A DNA stretch of 64,000 nt from Pelagibius sp. (GTDB lineage: Bacteria > Pseudomonadota > Alphaproteobacteria > Kiloniellales > Kiloniellaceae), in assembly GCA_028280305.1 (NCBI GenBank), contig JANQMC010000012.1:62001-126000 (forward strand), given 5' to 3'. The notes below the pieces were generated by a model that saw only the letters and a program-made list of their open reading frames with translations, was not told where the DNA came from and made no database searches. The number at the start of each line of letters is the position of its first letter. Position 1 is the stretch's first letter. The position numbers and the translations under genes are program-made. Shown piece after piece: positions 49,586 through 58,422 of the stretch.

Positions 49586-52270
49586 ATGCTGGAAAAGACA
49601 TATCGGCCCCAGGAGGTCGAGGATCGTCAATATGCGCGCTGGGAGGAGGCCGATGCCTTCGCCGCGCAGTTCGACGAGAGCAAAAAGCCTTTCACCATCA
49701 TGATTCCGCCGCCCAACGTGACGGGCAGCCTTCACATGGGACATGCGCTGAACAACACGCTGCAGGACACCCTGGTCCGTTTTCAGCGGATGCGTGGGCG
49801 CGACGTCCTTTGGCAGCCGGGCACCGACCATGCCGGCATTGCCACCCAGATGGTGGTCGAACGCCAATTGGGCGAACAGGGGATCGAGCTTGACCGCGGC
49901 ATGCCCCTGGCCCCGGGCAATACCAGCAAGATCGGCCGTGACGACTTTATCGAGCGGGTCTGGGCCTGGCGCGAGGAGTCCGGTGGCACCATCCTGAAAC
50001 AACTGCGCCGCCTGGGTGCCTCCTGCGACTGGTCGCGCGAGCGCTTCACCATGGACGAAGGCCTCTCTGAAGCGGTGCTGAAGGTCTTCGTGACCCTCCA
50101 CAAAAAGGGCCTGATCTATCGCGACAAGCGCCTGGTGAACTGGGACCCGCGCTTTCACACAGCGATTTCCGACCTCGAGGTGGAGCAGCGGGAAATCAAC
50201 GGCCACCTCTGGCACTTCAAATACCCGATCGAGGGTGAGGAAGGCCGCTTCATCACCGTAGCGACCACCCGGCCGGAGACCATGCTGGGTGATACAGCAG
50301 TGGCTGTGCACCCGGACGACGAGCGCTACCAGGATCTGGTTGGCAAGCATGCGATCCTGCCGCTGGTGGGCCGCCGGATCGTCATCGTGGCCGATGACTA
50401 TGCCGATCCGGAACAGGGCTCGGGCGCGGTGAAGATCACCCCGGCGCACGACTTCAACGACTTCGAGGTGGGCAAGCGCCACGACCTGGAGATGATCAAC
50501 GTCTTCGACCGCGACGCCAGGATGAACGACTCTGTGCCGGAGGCTTACCGCGGCCTGCACCGTTTCGAGGCGCGCAAGCGGATCGTTGCCGATATCGAGG
50601 CCGCTGGTCTGTTGGAGAAGATCGACGATCACCGGCACATGGTCCCGCACGGCGACCGCTCCGGCGTGCCGATCGAGCCCTACCTGACCGACCAGTGGTA
50701 CGTCGATGCGGAGACGCTCGCCAAGCCGGCGATCGCCGCTGTGGAATCCGGGCGGACGGTCTTTGTGCCCAAGCAGTGGGAGAAGACCTATTACGAATGG
50801 ATGCGCAACATTCAGCCCTGGTGCATCTCCCGCCAGCTCTGGTGGGGGCACCAGGTGCCTGCCTGGTACGGGCCCGACGGCGAAGTCTTCGTTGCCCATG
50901 ACGAGGGCGAAGCCGCCGAGGCTGCTGCGGCGCACTACGGAAAGTCGGTGGAACTGACCCGGGACACAGATGTTCTGGACACCTGGTTCTCCTCGGCGCT
51001 CTGGCCGTTTTCCACGCTCGGTTGGCCCGAGGAAACGGCGGCATTGAAGCGCTATTACCCCGGCGATGTGCTCGTGACCGGCTTCGACATCATCTTCTTC
51101 TGGGTGGCTCGGATGATGATGAGCGGCCTTGAATTCATGGACGGTGAGGTGCCCTTTCATACGGTCTACATCCACGCCCTGGTGCGGGATGAGAAGGGCC
51201 AGAAGATGTCGAAGTCCAAGGGCAACGTCATGGATCCCCTGGACCTCATCGACAAGTTCGGCGCCGATGCCGTGCGCTTCACCCTGACCGCGCTCGCGGC
51301 GCAGGGCCGGGACATCAAGCTGGCCGAGAGCCGGATCGAGGGCTATCGCAACTTCTGCACCAAGATCTGGAACGCGGCCCGCTTCTGCGAGATGAACGAC
51401 TGTGCCTATGAGCCGGACTTCGACCCCGCCGCCAACGGCCAGCGCGTGAACCGCTGGATCGTCAGTCAGCTTGCGCAGGTCGAACCCAAGGTGAGCGGGG
51501 CAATCGAGGCCTATCGTTTCAACGAGGCGGCTCAGGCGCTCTACCAGTTCATCTGGCACACCTACTGCGACTGGTATCTGGAGTTCGCCAAGCCGCTGTT
51601 CCAGGGCGATGACGAGGCGGCCAAGGCGGAAACCCGGGCGACGGCGCTCTGGGTGCTGCACAAGGCATTGTTCCTGCTGCATCCGATCATGCCCTTCCTG
51701 ACCGAGGAACTCTGGCAGCAGACCGGGGAGGGCGGGGCGGATCTGATGACCACCGCATCCTGGCCTGACTTCGACCAAGGACTGATCGACGCAGAGGCCG
51801 ATGCGGCTCTCAACTGGGTGGTCCGTATGATCGGCCAGATACGTGCCGTGCGCTCGGAGATGAACGTGCCGCCGGGCGCGCGCATCGCCTTGATCGTGAA
51901 CGAGGCTTCTGAGATCTCGAAGGCCCGGGTCGGCGATCACGAGACCCTGATCAAGACCCTGGCACGGGTGGAGACCATCGCCTACGACCAACCGGTGCCC
52001 GAAGGCTCGGTGCAGGACGTGCTGGAGGAATCGACCCTGGTTCTGCCCCTGGCCGACGTCATCGATCTGGCGCAGGAACAGGCCCGTCTGAAGAAAGAGA
52101 TGGACAAGCTGAAAGGCGAGATCGGCAAGCTCGACAAAAAGCTCTCCAACGAGCAGTTCCTCGCCAAGGCCCCTGCGGAGGTGGTCGAGGAGCAACGTGC
52201 GCGGCTGGCGGACGGTCAGCAGGCCATGGACAAGCTGCAGTCGGCCCTGGAGCGCCTCGGCGGTGCCTAA
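49586..52270 (+). CDS. valS: Valyl-tRNA synthetase ValS
   Basis: An 894-residue class I aminoacyl-tRNA synthetase. It starts MLEKTYRPQEVEDRQYARWEE and contains the HIGH-type motif PPPNVTGSLHMGHALNNTL, the CP1 editing domain with TRPETMLGDTAVAVHPDD, the KMSKS loop KMSKSKGNVMDPL and a C-terminal coiled coil (EQARLKKEMDKLKGEIGKLDKKL) that contacts the tRNA. It charges tRNA-Val. ATG 49586 has AAGAGGAT upstream and matches the usual N terminus; the frame extends to 49547. Confidence 0.96.
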   Translation: MLEKTYRPQEVEDRQYARWEEADAFAAQFDESKKPFTIMIPPPNVTGSLHMGHALNNTLQDTLVRFQRMRGRDVLWQPGTDHAGIATQMVVERQLGEQGIELDRGMPLAPGNTSKIGRDDFIERVWAWREESGGTILKQLRRLGASCDWSRERFTMDEGLSEAVLKVFVTLHKKGLIYRDKRLVNWDPRFHTAISDLEVEQREINGHLWHFKYPIEGEEGRFITVATTRPETMLGDTAVAVHPDDERYQDLVGKHAILPLVGRRIVIVADDYADPEQGSGAVKITPAHDFNDFEVGKRHDLEMINVFDRDARMNDSVPEAYRGLHRFEARKRIVADIEAAGLLEKIDDHRHMVPHGDRSGVPIEPYLTDQWYVDAETLAKPAIAAVESGRTVFVPKQWEKTYYEWMRNIQPWCISRQLWWGHQVPAWYGPDGEVFVAHDEGEAAEAAAAHYGKSVELTRDTDVLDTWFSSALWPFSTLGWPEETAALKRYYPGDVLVTGFDIIFFWVARMMMSGLEFMDGEVPFHTVYIHALVRDEKGQKMSKSKGNVMDPLDLIDKFGADAVRFTLTALAAQGRDIKLAESRIEGYRNFCTKIWNAARFCEMNDCAYEPDFDPAANGQRVNRWIVSQLAQVEPKVSGAIEAYRFNEAAQALYQFIWHTYCDWYLEFAKPLFQGDDEAAKAETRATALWVLHKALFLLHPIMPFLTEELWQQTGEGGADLMTTASWPDFDQGLIDAEADAALNWVVRMIGQIRAVRSEMNVPPGARIALIVNEASEISKARVGDHETLIKTLARVETIAYDQPVPEGSVQDVLEESTLVLPLADVIDLAQEQARLKKEMDKLKGEIGKLDKKLSNEQFLAKAPAEVVEEQRARLADGQQAMDKLQSALERLGGA

Positions 52271-52733
52271 AGCGGCCCGAAGTCAGGCTAATCGTCCAGA
52301 AGAACTGTTTTTGGTCAGTGATCTAAAGGCATTTCTTGAAGGAGTGTGGAAGCTTGAACGAAGCCTGGAAGACGGCCTTCGCGACGAGACCGGTGCGCTG
52401 ATCGGCGAAGCCCGCTTCGTGACTGCGGATGGCGGCCTCGACTACGGTGAAGAAGGCATGCTTTCGCTTGGTGATCATCGCGGCGCGGCGCACCAGGCCT
52501 ATCGCTACGATTTTCCGACACCTGGCCGCGCGGCGGTGTCCTTCACCGACGGACGCTTTTTCCACGATCTGGACCTGACCGCGGGAATATGGACCTGTCG
52601 GCATCGTTGTGGTGATGATGATTATGCGGGAGAGTTTCGCGCTCTGAATGCCGACCTTTTGCGTGTCCTTTGGCGTGTCAAAGGCCCGCGAAAGGACATG
52701 CTGCTCGACGGTCTCTATCGCAGGGTGGGGTAA
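52263..52733 (+). CDS. DUF6314-like protein
   Basis: About 156 residues. FLEGVWKLERSLEDG, the mid-region EEGMLSLGDHRGAAHQAYRYDFPTPGRAAVSFTDGRFFHDLDLT and WTCRHRCGDDDYAGEFRALNADLLRVLWRVKGPRKDMLLDGLYRR fit the DUF6314 family as I remember it (a small lipocalin-like beta-barrel, function unknown). Two starts compete: GTG 52263, overlapping the end of valS, and TTG 52311. The TTG gives a protein that begins nearer to the conserved region. Probably co-transcribed with valS. Confidence 0.72.
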   Translation: MPKAARSQANRPEELFLVSDLKAFLEGVWKLERSLEDGLRDETGALIGEARFVTADGGLDYGEEGMLSLGDHRGAAHQAYRYDFPTPGRAAVSFTDGRFFHDLDLTAGIWTCRHRCGDDDYAGEFRALNADLLRVLWRVKGPRKDMLLDGLYRRVG

Positions 52734-52824
52734 GAGAAGCTTGGCGCGCAGTGGGTGGAAGGCGTATAGCTCTGGGTGACAAGGCCTTCGGGCCGGATGA
52801 GGATAGGAAAGGGGAAAGGTAAAG

Positions 52825-53436
52825 ATGACGGCTTTGCAATTGGAACAGGGAACTCTGGCAACGACGCTTTGGCCGCGTCACGGAAAGCTGGGCGAGATGA
52901 ACGGCCTTCTGCGGTCTACGTTGCTGGCCGTCGTCGGCTCTTTGCTGCTTTGGGCCTGCGCCAAGATCCAGGTGCCGTTCTACCCCGTGCCCGTCACCAT
53001 GACGACCTTTGCTGTGATGGCCATCGGCTTGGCTTATGGCTGGCGCCTTGGTGCGGTGACCGTTCTGCTCTACCTGGCCCAGGGGGCCGCAGGTCTGCCC
53101 GTCTTCGCCGGAACGCCGGAAAAGGGTATCGGTCTGCTTTACATGGCCGGCCCGACCGGCGGTTATCTGCTGGGCTACGTTCTGATGGCAGCGGCTTGCG
53201 GCGGCCTTGCCCAACGCGGCTGGGACCGCCACGTTTTCACGGCCGGCCTTGCCATGCTGATCGGCAGCGTCCTCATGTATCTGCCGGGGCTGTTCTGGCT
53301 GGGTGTCCTGTTCGGCTGGGATAAGCCGATCCTGGAGTGGGGCCTTATTCCGTTTGTCCCCGGCGATCTGCTGAAGATCGCGTTGGTCGCGCTCAGCCTG
53401 CCGCTGGCCTGGAAGCTGCTGGCCAAATTCCGCTAA
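52825..53436 (+). CDS. bioY: Biotin transporter BioY
   Basis: A 203-residue membrane protein with six hydrophobic segments. VPFYPVPVTMTTFAVMAIGLAYGWRLG, LAQGAAGLPVFAGTPEKGIGLLYMAGPTGGYLLGYVLMA and the C-terminal FVPGDLLKIALVALSLPLAWKLL are the BioY signature stretches. It is the substrate-binding subunit of an ECF-type biotin importer; the energising bioMN genes are not in this window, and BioY alone can import biotin in some bacteria. No BioR-type palindrome was found upstream. Confidence 0.93.
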   Translation: MTALQLEQGTLATTLWPRHGKLGEMNGLLRSTLLAVVGSLLLWACAKIQVPFYPVPVTMTTFAVMAIGLAYGWRLGAVTVLLYLAQGAAGLPVFAGTPEKGIGLLYMAGPTGGYLLGYVLMAAACGGLAQRGWDRHVFTAGLAMLIGSVLMYLPGLFWLGVLFGWDKPILEWGLIPFVPGDLLKIALVALSLPLAWKLLAKFR

Positions 53437-53461
53437 CGGAAGCTTCGGATTACCTGCTGCT

Positions 53462-53489
53462 GAAGGGGTCGGCATTCGCCGGCCCCTTC
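53462..53489. promoter_or_regulatory. 12-bp hairpin between bioY and ilvD
   Basis: GAAGGGGTCGGC (53462-53473) and GCCGGCCCCTTC (53478-53489) pair over 12 bases with one G-U, around the loop ATTC, 26 bp after bioY. There is no T run in either direction. It may stop 3' exonucleases or terminate transcription with help from a factor. Confidence 0.45.
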
Positions 53490-53595
53490 ACGCATGGGGA
53501 TATGCGCAATTCGCGATGGTGGCGATGCGCGCCTGCCGTTATTCTCCGCCGAAACAGACAATTACAGAACACGATCAGTGAGGGAGCCCAAGGCC

Positions 53596-55335
53596 ATGCC
53601 GCTCGATTCCAAAGCCAATCCGACCTTCGACAAGGCAAAGCTGCCCAGCCGCTATGTTTCCGTCGGGCCGGAGAGTGCCCCCCACCGCTCTTACTATTAC
53701 GCCATGGGCATGACCGAAGAGGAAATCGCCCAGCCTTTCATCGGCGTCGCGACCTGCTGGAACGAGGCCGCGCCTTGCAACATTTCTCTGTCGCGTCAGG
53801 CCCAGGCGGTGAAGCTCGGCGTCAAGGCCGCTGCCGGCACGCCGCGCGAATTCTGCACGATCACCGTCACCGACGGCATCGCCATGGGCCACCAGGGCAT
53901 GAAGTCCTCTCTGGTCAGCCGCGATCTGATTGCCGATTCCGTCGAATTGACCATGCGCGGCCACTGCTACGATGCCTTGGTCGGTCTCGCCGGTTGCGAC
54001 AAGTCGCTGCCCGGCATGATGATGGCCATGGTGCGCCTGAACGTGCCCTCGGTCTTCATGTACGGCGGTTCGATTCTGCCGGGCCGCCACAAGGGCAAAG
54101 ACATCACGGTTCAGGACGTCTTCGAAGCGGTGGGCGCCCATTCGAGCGGCAATATGTCTGATGAGGAACTGCATCAGATCGAATGCGTGGCCTGCCCATC
54201 GGCCGGGTCCTGCGGTGGCCAGTTCACGGCCAACACCATGGCCTGCGTTTCCGAGGCACTCGGCCTTGCGGTACCCGGCTCCGCCGGGGCGCCGGCGCCT
54301 TACGAGTCCCGTGATGCCTATGCGGAAGCCTCCGGCCGGGCGGTGATGCATGCCCTGGCCCAGGGCATCCGCCCGCGCGACCTCGTCACCCGCAAGTCGC
54401 TGGAGAATGCGGCACGGGTGGTGGCCTGCTCCGGCGGTTCGACCAACGCCGGCCTGCACCTGCCGGCCATCGCCCATGAGGCCGGTATCGATTTCGACCT
54501 CCACGAGGTGGCGGAGATCTTCCGCTCGACCCCCTATATCGCCGACCTGAAGCCCGGCGGCCGTTATGTCGCCAAGGACCTCTACGAGATCGGCGGCGTG
54601 GAAGTGATCATGCGGGCGCTGCTGGATGGCGGCTTCCTGCATGGCGACTGCATCACGGTGACCGGCAAGACCATCGCCGAACAGCTTGAGCATATAACCG
54701 TGCCTGCCGATCAGGATATCGTGCGGTCCTGCAGCGACCCCATCACGCCGACCGGCGGCGTGGTCGGCCTGCGCGGCAATCTGGCGCCGGAAGGGGCCAT
54801 CGTGAAGGTCGCCGGCATGACCAATCAGAAATTCACCGGCCCGGCCCGGGTCTTCGACTGCGAGGAGGATTGCTTCAAGGCGGTCGAGAACCGCGAGTAC
54901 GAAGAGGGCGAGGTGCTGGTGATCCGCTACGAAGGCCCCAAGGGCGGCCCCGGCATGCGGGAAATGCTCTCCACCACCGCCGCGCTCTACGGTCAGGGTA
55001 TGGGCGACAAGGTGGCGCTCATCACCGACGGGCGGTTCTCCGGCGCGACGCGCGGCTTTTGTATCGGGCATGTCGGGCCGGAAGCGGCTGTCGGCGGACC
55101 CATCGGTCTGCTTCAGAACGGCGATGTCATCACCATCGATGCCGAAGCCGGAACGCTGGACGTCGATCTTTCCGAGGATGAGCTTGCGGCGCGCAAAACC
55201 AAGTGGCAGCCCCGCGAACACGATTACCAGTCCGGGGCGATCTGGCGCTATGCGGCCACCGTCGGCCCGGCCTATCGCGGCGCCGTCACCCACCCCGGCG
55301 CCAAGGCCGAGAAGCACGTCTTCGCGGATATCTAG
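53596..55335 (+). CDS. ilvD: Dihydroxy-acid dehydratase IlvD
   Basis: A 579-residue Fe-S dehydratase of the branched-chain amino acid pathway, converting dihydroxy acids to the keto acid precursors of valine and isoleucine. Cluster Cys residues lie in [24 protein letters not shown] and [36 protein letters not shown] and [20 protein letters not shown] are conserved. The related sugar-acid dehydratases (xylonate, gluconate) are excluded only by overall resemblance, so a role in xylonate dehydration cannot be ruled out formally. ATG 53596 follows GGGAGCCCAAGGCC; the frame opens at 53494. The M81 gene begins 5 bp after the stop. Confidence 0.92.
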   Translation: MPLDSKANPTFDKAKLPSRYVSVGPESAPHRSYYYAMGMTEEEIAQPFIGVATCWNEAAPCNISLSRQAQAVKLGVKAAAGTPREFCTITVTDGIAMGHQGMKSSLVSRDLIADSVELTMRGHCYDALVGLAGCDKSLPGMMMAMVRLNVPSVFMYGGSILPGRHKGKDITVQDVFEAVGAHSSGNMSDEELHQIECVACPSAGSCGGQFTANTMACVSEALGLAVPGSAGAPAPYESRDAYAEASGRAVMHALAQGIRPRDLVTRKSLENAARVVACSGGSTNAGLHLPAIAHEAGIDFDLHEVAEIFRSTPYIADLKPGGRYVAKDLYEIGGVEVIMRALLDGGFLHGDCITVTGKTIAEQLEHITVPADQDIVRSCSDPITPTGGVVGLRGNLAPEGAIVKVAGMTNQKFTGPARVFDCEEDCFKAVENREYEEGEVLVIRYEGPKGGPGMREMLSTTAALYGQGMGDKVALITDGRFSGATRGFCIGHVGPEAAVGGPIGLLQNGDVITIDAEAGTLDVDLSEDELAARKTKWQPREHDYQSGAIWRYAATVGPAYRGAVTHPGAKAEKHVFADI

Positions 55336-55340
55336 CAGTC

Positions 55341-56864
55341 ATGGCGCGCATCGCGGTTGGCGGGTTTCAGCACGAGACCAACACCTTCGCCCCTTCGAAG
55401 GCGACCTATGAGGACTTCCTGCGGCCCGGGGCCTGGCCGGGGTTGACCCGTGGTCCGGGGCTTTTCGAGGCGGTGGCTGGGATCAACATCGGCATTGCCG
55501 GCTTCGTCGAAGCGGCACAGGCCCAGGGGCACGAGTTGCTGCCGCTGGTCTGGACCCAGGCCACGCCCTCGGCCCATGTCACCGAAGACGCCTATGAGAA
55601 GGTGGTCGCGCAGATCATTGAGGACCTCGCCGCCCTTAAGGATCTCGACGGTCTCTATCTCGACCTGCACGGTGCCATGGTGGCCGAGCATGTCGACGAC
55701 GGCGAAGGCGAGATGCTGCGGCGCATCCGCGAGGTGGTCGGCCCTGATCTGCCGATCGTGGTGAGTCTCGATCTCCATGCCAACGTGACGCCGGAGATGG
55801 TCGCTTTTGCCGATTGCCTGGAGATCTATCGCACCTATCCGCACGTCGACATGGCGGCGACCGGCAAGCGCTCGGCTGCCCATCTCGATGCTTTGATTGC
55901 GGGTACGGGCGGCGCCTTCAAGGCCTTTCGCCAACTGCCGTTCATGATTCCGCTGACCAGCGGCTGCACCTACGAAGGCCCGGCCAAGGAGATCTACCGT
56001 GAGGTAAAGCTGCTGGCGCAGGGCGACGGGGTTACCGGCGTTTCCTTTGCCTGCGGATTCTGCCCGGCGGACTTTCCCGGGGCCGGGGCGTCGCTGGTTG
56101 CTTACGGCACCTCGCAGGAAGCTGCCGAGGAGGCCGCTGACAACCTCTACCGCGTAGCGGTTGAGCGCGAGTCCGCCTTTGCGCTGGAAGCCCTGTCACC
56201 AACGGAGGCCGTGCGTGAAGCCAAGCGCATTGCTGCCGCTTCCGACAAACCGGTGGTGCTGGCGGATGCCCAGGACAATGCCGGCGGCGGCGCCAACTCC
56301 GACACGACGGGCCTGCTGCGCGCGCTGATTGCCGAGCGGGCCGAGGGTGCGGTGGTGGCAAACCTCTATGACCCGGCTGCAGTGGAGGCTGCCCATAAGG
56401 CAGGAGAGGGGGCTGAAGTAACCGTCAATCTCGGCGGCCATTCCGGCGTGCCGGGCGACGAATCCCTTCAGGCGAAGTTCAAGGTGCTGCGTCTCGGCGA
56501 CGGTCGGGTTACCGGCACCGGGCCTTTTTACAAGGGCGCTCACATGCAGCTCGGCCGCACGGCGTTGCTCGAACTGGAGGGGGTGAAGGTGGCTGTGGCC
56601 TCCAGCAAGATCCAGCTCGCCGATCAGGCCATGCTGCGCCATCTGGGCGTCGAGCCGGCCGAACAGAAGATCCTGGGCCTCAAGTCTTCGGTTCACTTTC
56701 GCGCCGACTTTCAGCCCCTGGCCGAGGCCGTGCTGGTGGTGGTTTCTCCCGGCCCGGTCATCCTCGACAACCGGGAACTGCCCTTCCGGAATCTGCGCCC
56801 GGGCCTGCGAATTATGCCTCAAGGGCCGGTCTTTAGCCCCGAGCAAGCGCCGGTCGCGGGCTGA
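55341..56864 (+). CDS. M81-family metallopeptidase (MlrC-like)
   Basis: A 507-residue protein of the MlrC/DUF1485 family. The N-terminal VGGFQHETNTFAPSKATYEDF and LDGLYLDLHGAMVAEHVDDGEGEMLRRIREVVG, VSLDLHANVT, YPHVDMAATGKR, and the later DAQDNAGGGANSDTTGLLRALI belong to the family. The conserved His and Asp residues would bind zinc. MlrC degrades linearised microcystin; in most bacteria the substrate is unknown and need not be that toxin. It starts 5 bp after ilvD, so it is probably co-translated with it. The frame opens at 55203 inside ilvD, so ATG 55341 is preferred. Confidence 0.85.
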   Translation: MARIAVGGFQHETNTFAPSKATYEDFLRPGAWPGLTRGPGLFEAVAGINIGIAGFVEAAQAQGHELLPLVWTQATPSAHVTEDAYEKVVAQIIEDLAALKDLDGLYLDLHGAMVAEHVDDGEGEMLRRIREVVGPDLPIVVSLDLHANVTPEMVAFADCLEIYRTYPHVDMAATGKRSAAHLDALIAGTGGAFKAFRQLPFMIPLTSGCTYEGPAKEIYREVKLLAQGDGVTGVSFACGFCPADFPGAGASLVAYGTSQEAAEEAADNLYRVAVERESAFALEALSPTEAVREAKRIAAASDKPVVLADAQDNAGGGANSDTTGLLRALIAERAEGAVVANLYDPAAVEAAHKAGEGAEVTVNLGGHSGVPGDESLQAKFKVLRLGDGRVTGTGPFYKGAHMQLGRTALLELEGVKVAVASSKIQLADQAMLRHLGVEPAEQKILGLKSSVHFRADFQPLAEAVLVVVSPGPVILDNRELPFRNLRPGLRIMPQGPVFSPEQAPVAG

Positions 56865-56876
56865 CGCGCCGAAAAC

Positions 56877-56914
56877 GCCGGAAATTCGGCTTTTTCAGAG
56901 AATTCCGGCCTTTG
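56877..56914 (+). terminator. Possible terminator after the M81 gene
   Basis: Two mutually exclusive hairpins can form: GCCG/CGGC (56877-56880 with 56887-56890) followed directly by TTTTT, or a longer GCCGGAAATTC/GAATTCCGGC (56877-56887 with 56900-56909, one bulged A) followed by CTTTGT. It lies just after the gene's stop. A terminator is likely, though both stems are modest. Confidence 0.45.
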
Positions 56915-57011
56915 TCAGTTGTTAACGGACGGGCGGTCATAGTGTGCGACGGATGAGGCTTGGAACAGCCTCGGCGGGCAAAGGGCCCGGGCGGTCCAAG
57001 CGAGCGATGCG

Positions 57012-57608
57012 ATGACAGGTCAACAGTCACTGGAGCAGCAGCAGATCACCCTGATGCAACCGGCGCGGATTCACACGGCCGAGGGCATTCTGGACTGCGA
57101 GCTGATTCAGTTGTCCCGCACCGGCGCTAAACTTCGCCTGCAGGGCGGCTTGCCGGTTTCCCAACAGGTTTTTCTCTCGATCCGCGACTTCGGGCAGCTT
57201 GCCTGCAGCATCGCGGCTGGCGAGGGTGACATTCTGGAAGTCACGTTCTCCGGCGACCCGCAGGTTCAGGATGCCATCTTTCAGGATTTCCTGGACCGCT
57301 TCGGCGATGAGGAAGGGCGGCGGCGCTTCCTGCGGCGTTCGGTGCTCTGGCCGGGGGCGCTCGAGGCCGGCGGCAAGCAGCACGACTGCACCATTCTGAA
57401 CATGTCGCTCGGCGGCGCCAAGATTGCGATCAATGAAGATCTTGGTCTCAGTGGCAGCGTCGTCCTGAGCGCCGACCGTTTCGATGGCCTGCTGGCGACC
57501 ATTGTCTGGACAAGCGGACGGATGCTCGGGCTTCAGTTCAAGGATGATCCTTATCAGGTTGCCGAGGTGCTCGGCGAACTGCTGCCGGCGATCAAGGCTT
57601 CGGCCTAA
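57012..57608 (+). CDS. Tandem PilZ-domain protein
   Basis: A 198-residue protein with two PilZ-like halves. The first (about residues 8-75) has LIQLSRTGAKLRLQGGLPV but lacks the Arg-rich start. The second has the c-di-GMP binding signature: RRRFLRRSVLWPGAL (about 98-112) and DCTILNMSLGGAKIAI (about 123-138, NxSxGG). It would bind cyclic di-GMP through the second domain and probably affect motility or surface growth. No target gene lies next to it. It is convergent with the rhomboid gene, 27 bp apart. Confidence 0.83.
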   Translation: MTGQQSLEQQQITLMQPARIHTAEGILDCELIQLSRTGAKLRLQGGLPVSQQVFLSIRDFGQLACSIAAGEGDILEVTFSGDPQVQDAIFQDFLDRFGDEEGRRRFLRRSVLWPGALEAGGKQHDCTILNMSLGGAKIAINEDLGLSGSVVLSADRFDGLLATIVWTSGRMLGLQFKDDPYQVAEVLGELLPAIKASA

Positions 57609-57635
57609 CCTTCTCTCAGACCATTTCCAAAACGA

Positions 57636-58397
57636 TCACCCCCAGGGGCCGCGTCGGCCGCCGTTGCGGGGCTGCCAGCCGACGCCGCGGCGCAGGGTGA
57701 CGCCGCCTGGCGGATCACCCAGACCAAAGAGCGGCACTGCCCTGTAGCGAAACAGGGGAATCAATGCCGCGCCGGCGATGAAACCGCCGATGTGCGCCCA
57801 CCAGGCCACGTTGCTGTCGCCGCCGTTCGCCAGGGCGAAGAACTGAAAGCCGAACCAGAAGATCAGCAACAGCCAGGCTGGCAGGTAGAGCGGAATGATA
57901 ATCACCGGCACCAGCACCTTTGCCTTGGGATGCAGGATGAGATAGGCGCCGAGGATGCCGGAGATGGCGCCGCTGGCGCCGATCAGCGGCGTAGTCGAGG
58001 CCGGGTCGACCAGCAGTTGGGCAAGGCCGGCCAGGGCGCCGCAAAGCAGGTAAAAGATCAGGAAGCGGACATGCCCCATGGCGTCTTCGACATTGTCGCC
58101 GAAGACCCAGAGGAAAAGCATGTTGCCGAAGAGATGCATGAAATCGCCGTGCAGAAACTGATAGCTCAGCAGGGTGACCACCGGGTCGACGAGGACAAGC
58201 TCGTCAGCGAGTTGCGCTTCACCCGATAGCGTCGCCGGGATGACGCCCAAACCGTAGATGAGCCGCAGCCCGCCCTCGCTGCCGCTGACCATCTGGACCA
58301 GGAAACAGAGGGCTGTGATGGGGATCAGGCACCAGACGGTCCAGGGGCGGGCAATCAGATAGCGCGGGGTGTCGTCATGCAGGGGAATGAAGGGCAC
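57636..58397 (-). CDS. Rhomboid-family intramembrane serine protease
   Basis: About 253 residues with six to seven membrane helices. The catalytic Ser is in PLIGASGAISGILGAYLILHP (GASG motif), the catalytic His in AHIGGFIAGAALIPLF, and HLFGNMLFLWVFGDNVEDAMG holds the conserved HxxxN. The N-terminal FIPLHDDTPRY and the following helix are typical for proteobacterial rhomboids. It cleaves membrane proteins within the bilayer; substrates unknown. I chose GTG 58397, as the longer frame to 58622 overlaps xthA; no clear ribosome binding site was found. Confidence 0.88.
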   Translation of the reverse strand: MPFIPLHDDTPRYLIARPWTVWCLIPITALCFLVQMVSGSEGGLRLIYGLGVIPATLSGEAQLADELVLVDPVVTLLSYQFLHGDFMHLFGNMLFLWVFGDNVEDAMGHVRFLIFYLLCGALAGLAQLLVDPASTTPLIGASGAISGILGAYLILHPKAKVLVPVIIIPLYLPAWLLLIFWFGFQFFALANGGDSNVAWWAHIGGFIAGAALIPLFRYRAVPLFGLGDPPGGVTLRRGVGWQPRNGGRRGPWG

Positions 58398-58422
58398 GGG
58401 GCGGTGGCCTCGGCGAGCCGGC

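Noticed and set aside
49568-52195. An 875-codon minus-strand frame opposite valS
   Set aside because: Antisense shadow of valyl-tRNA synthetase; its sequence is a His/Leu/Arg-rich mixture without motifs.
52734-52824. A BioR-type operator upstream of bioY
   Set aside because: No TTATMTATAA-like palindrome is present in the 90-bp leader.
53575-55317. A 580-codon minus-strand frame opposite ilvD
   Set aside because: Same cause: high GC removes stops in the antisense frame. IlvD is unambiguous on the plus strand.
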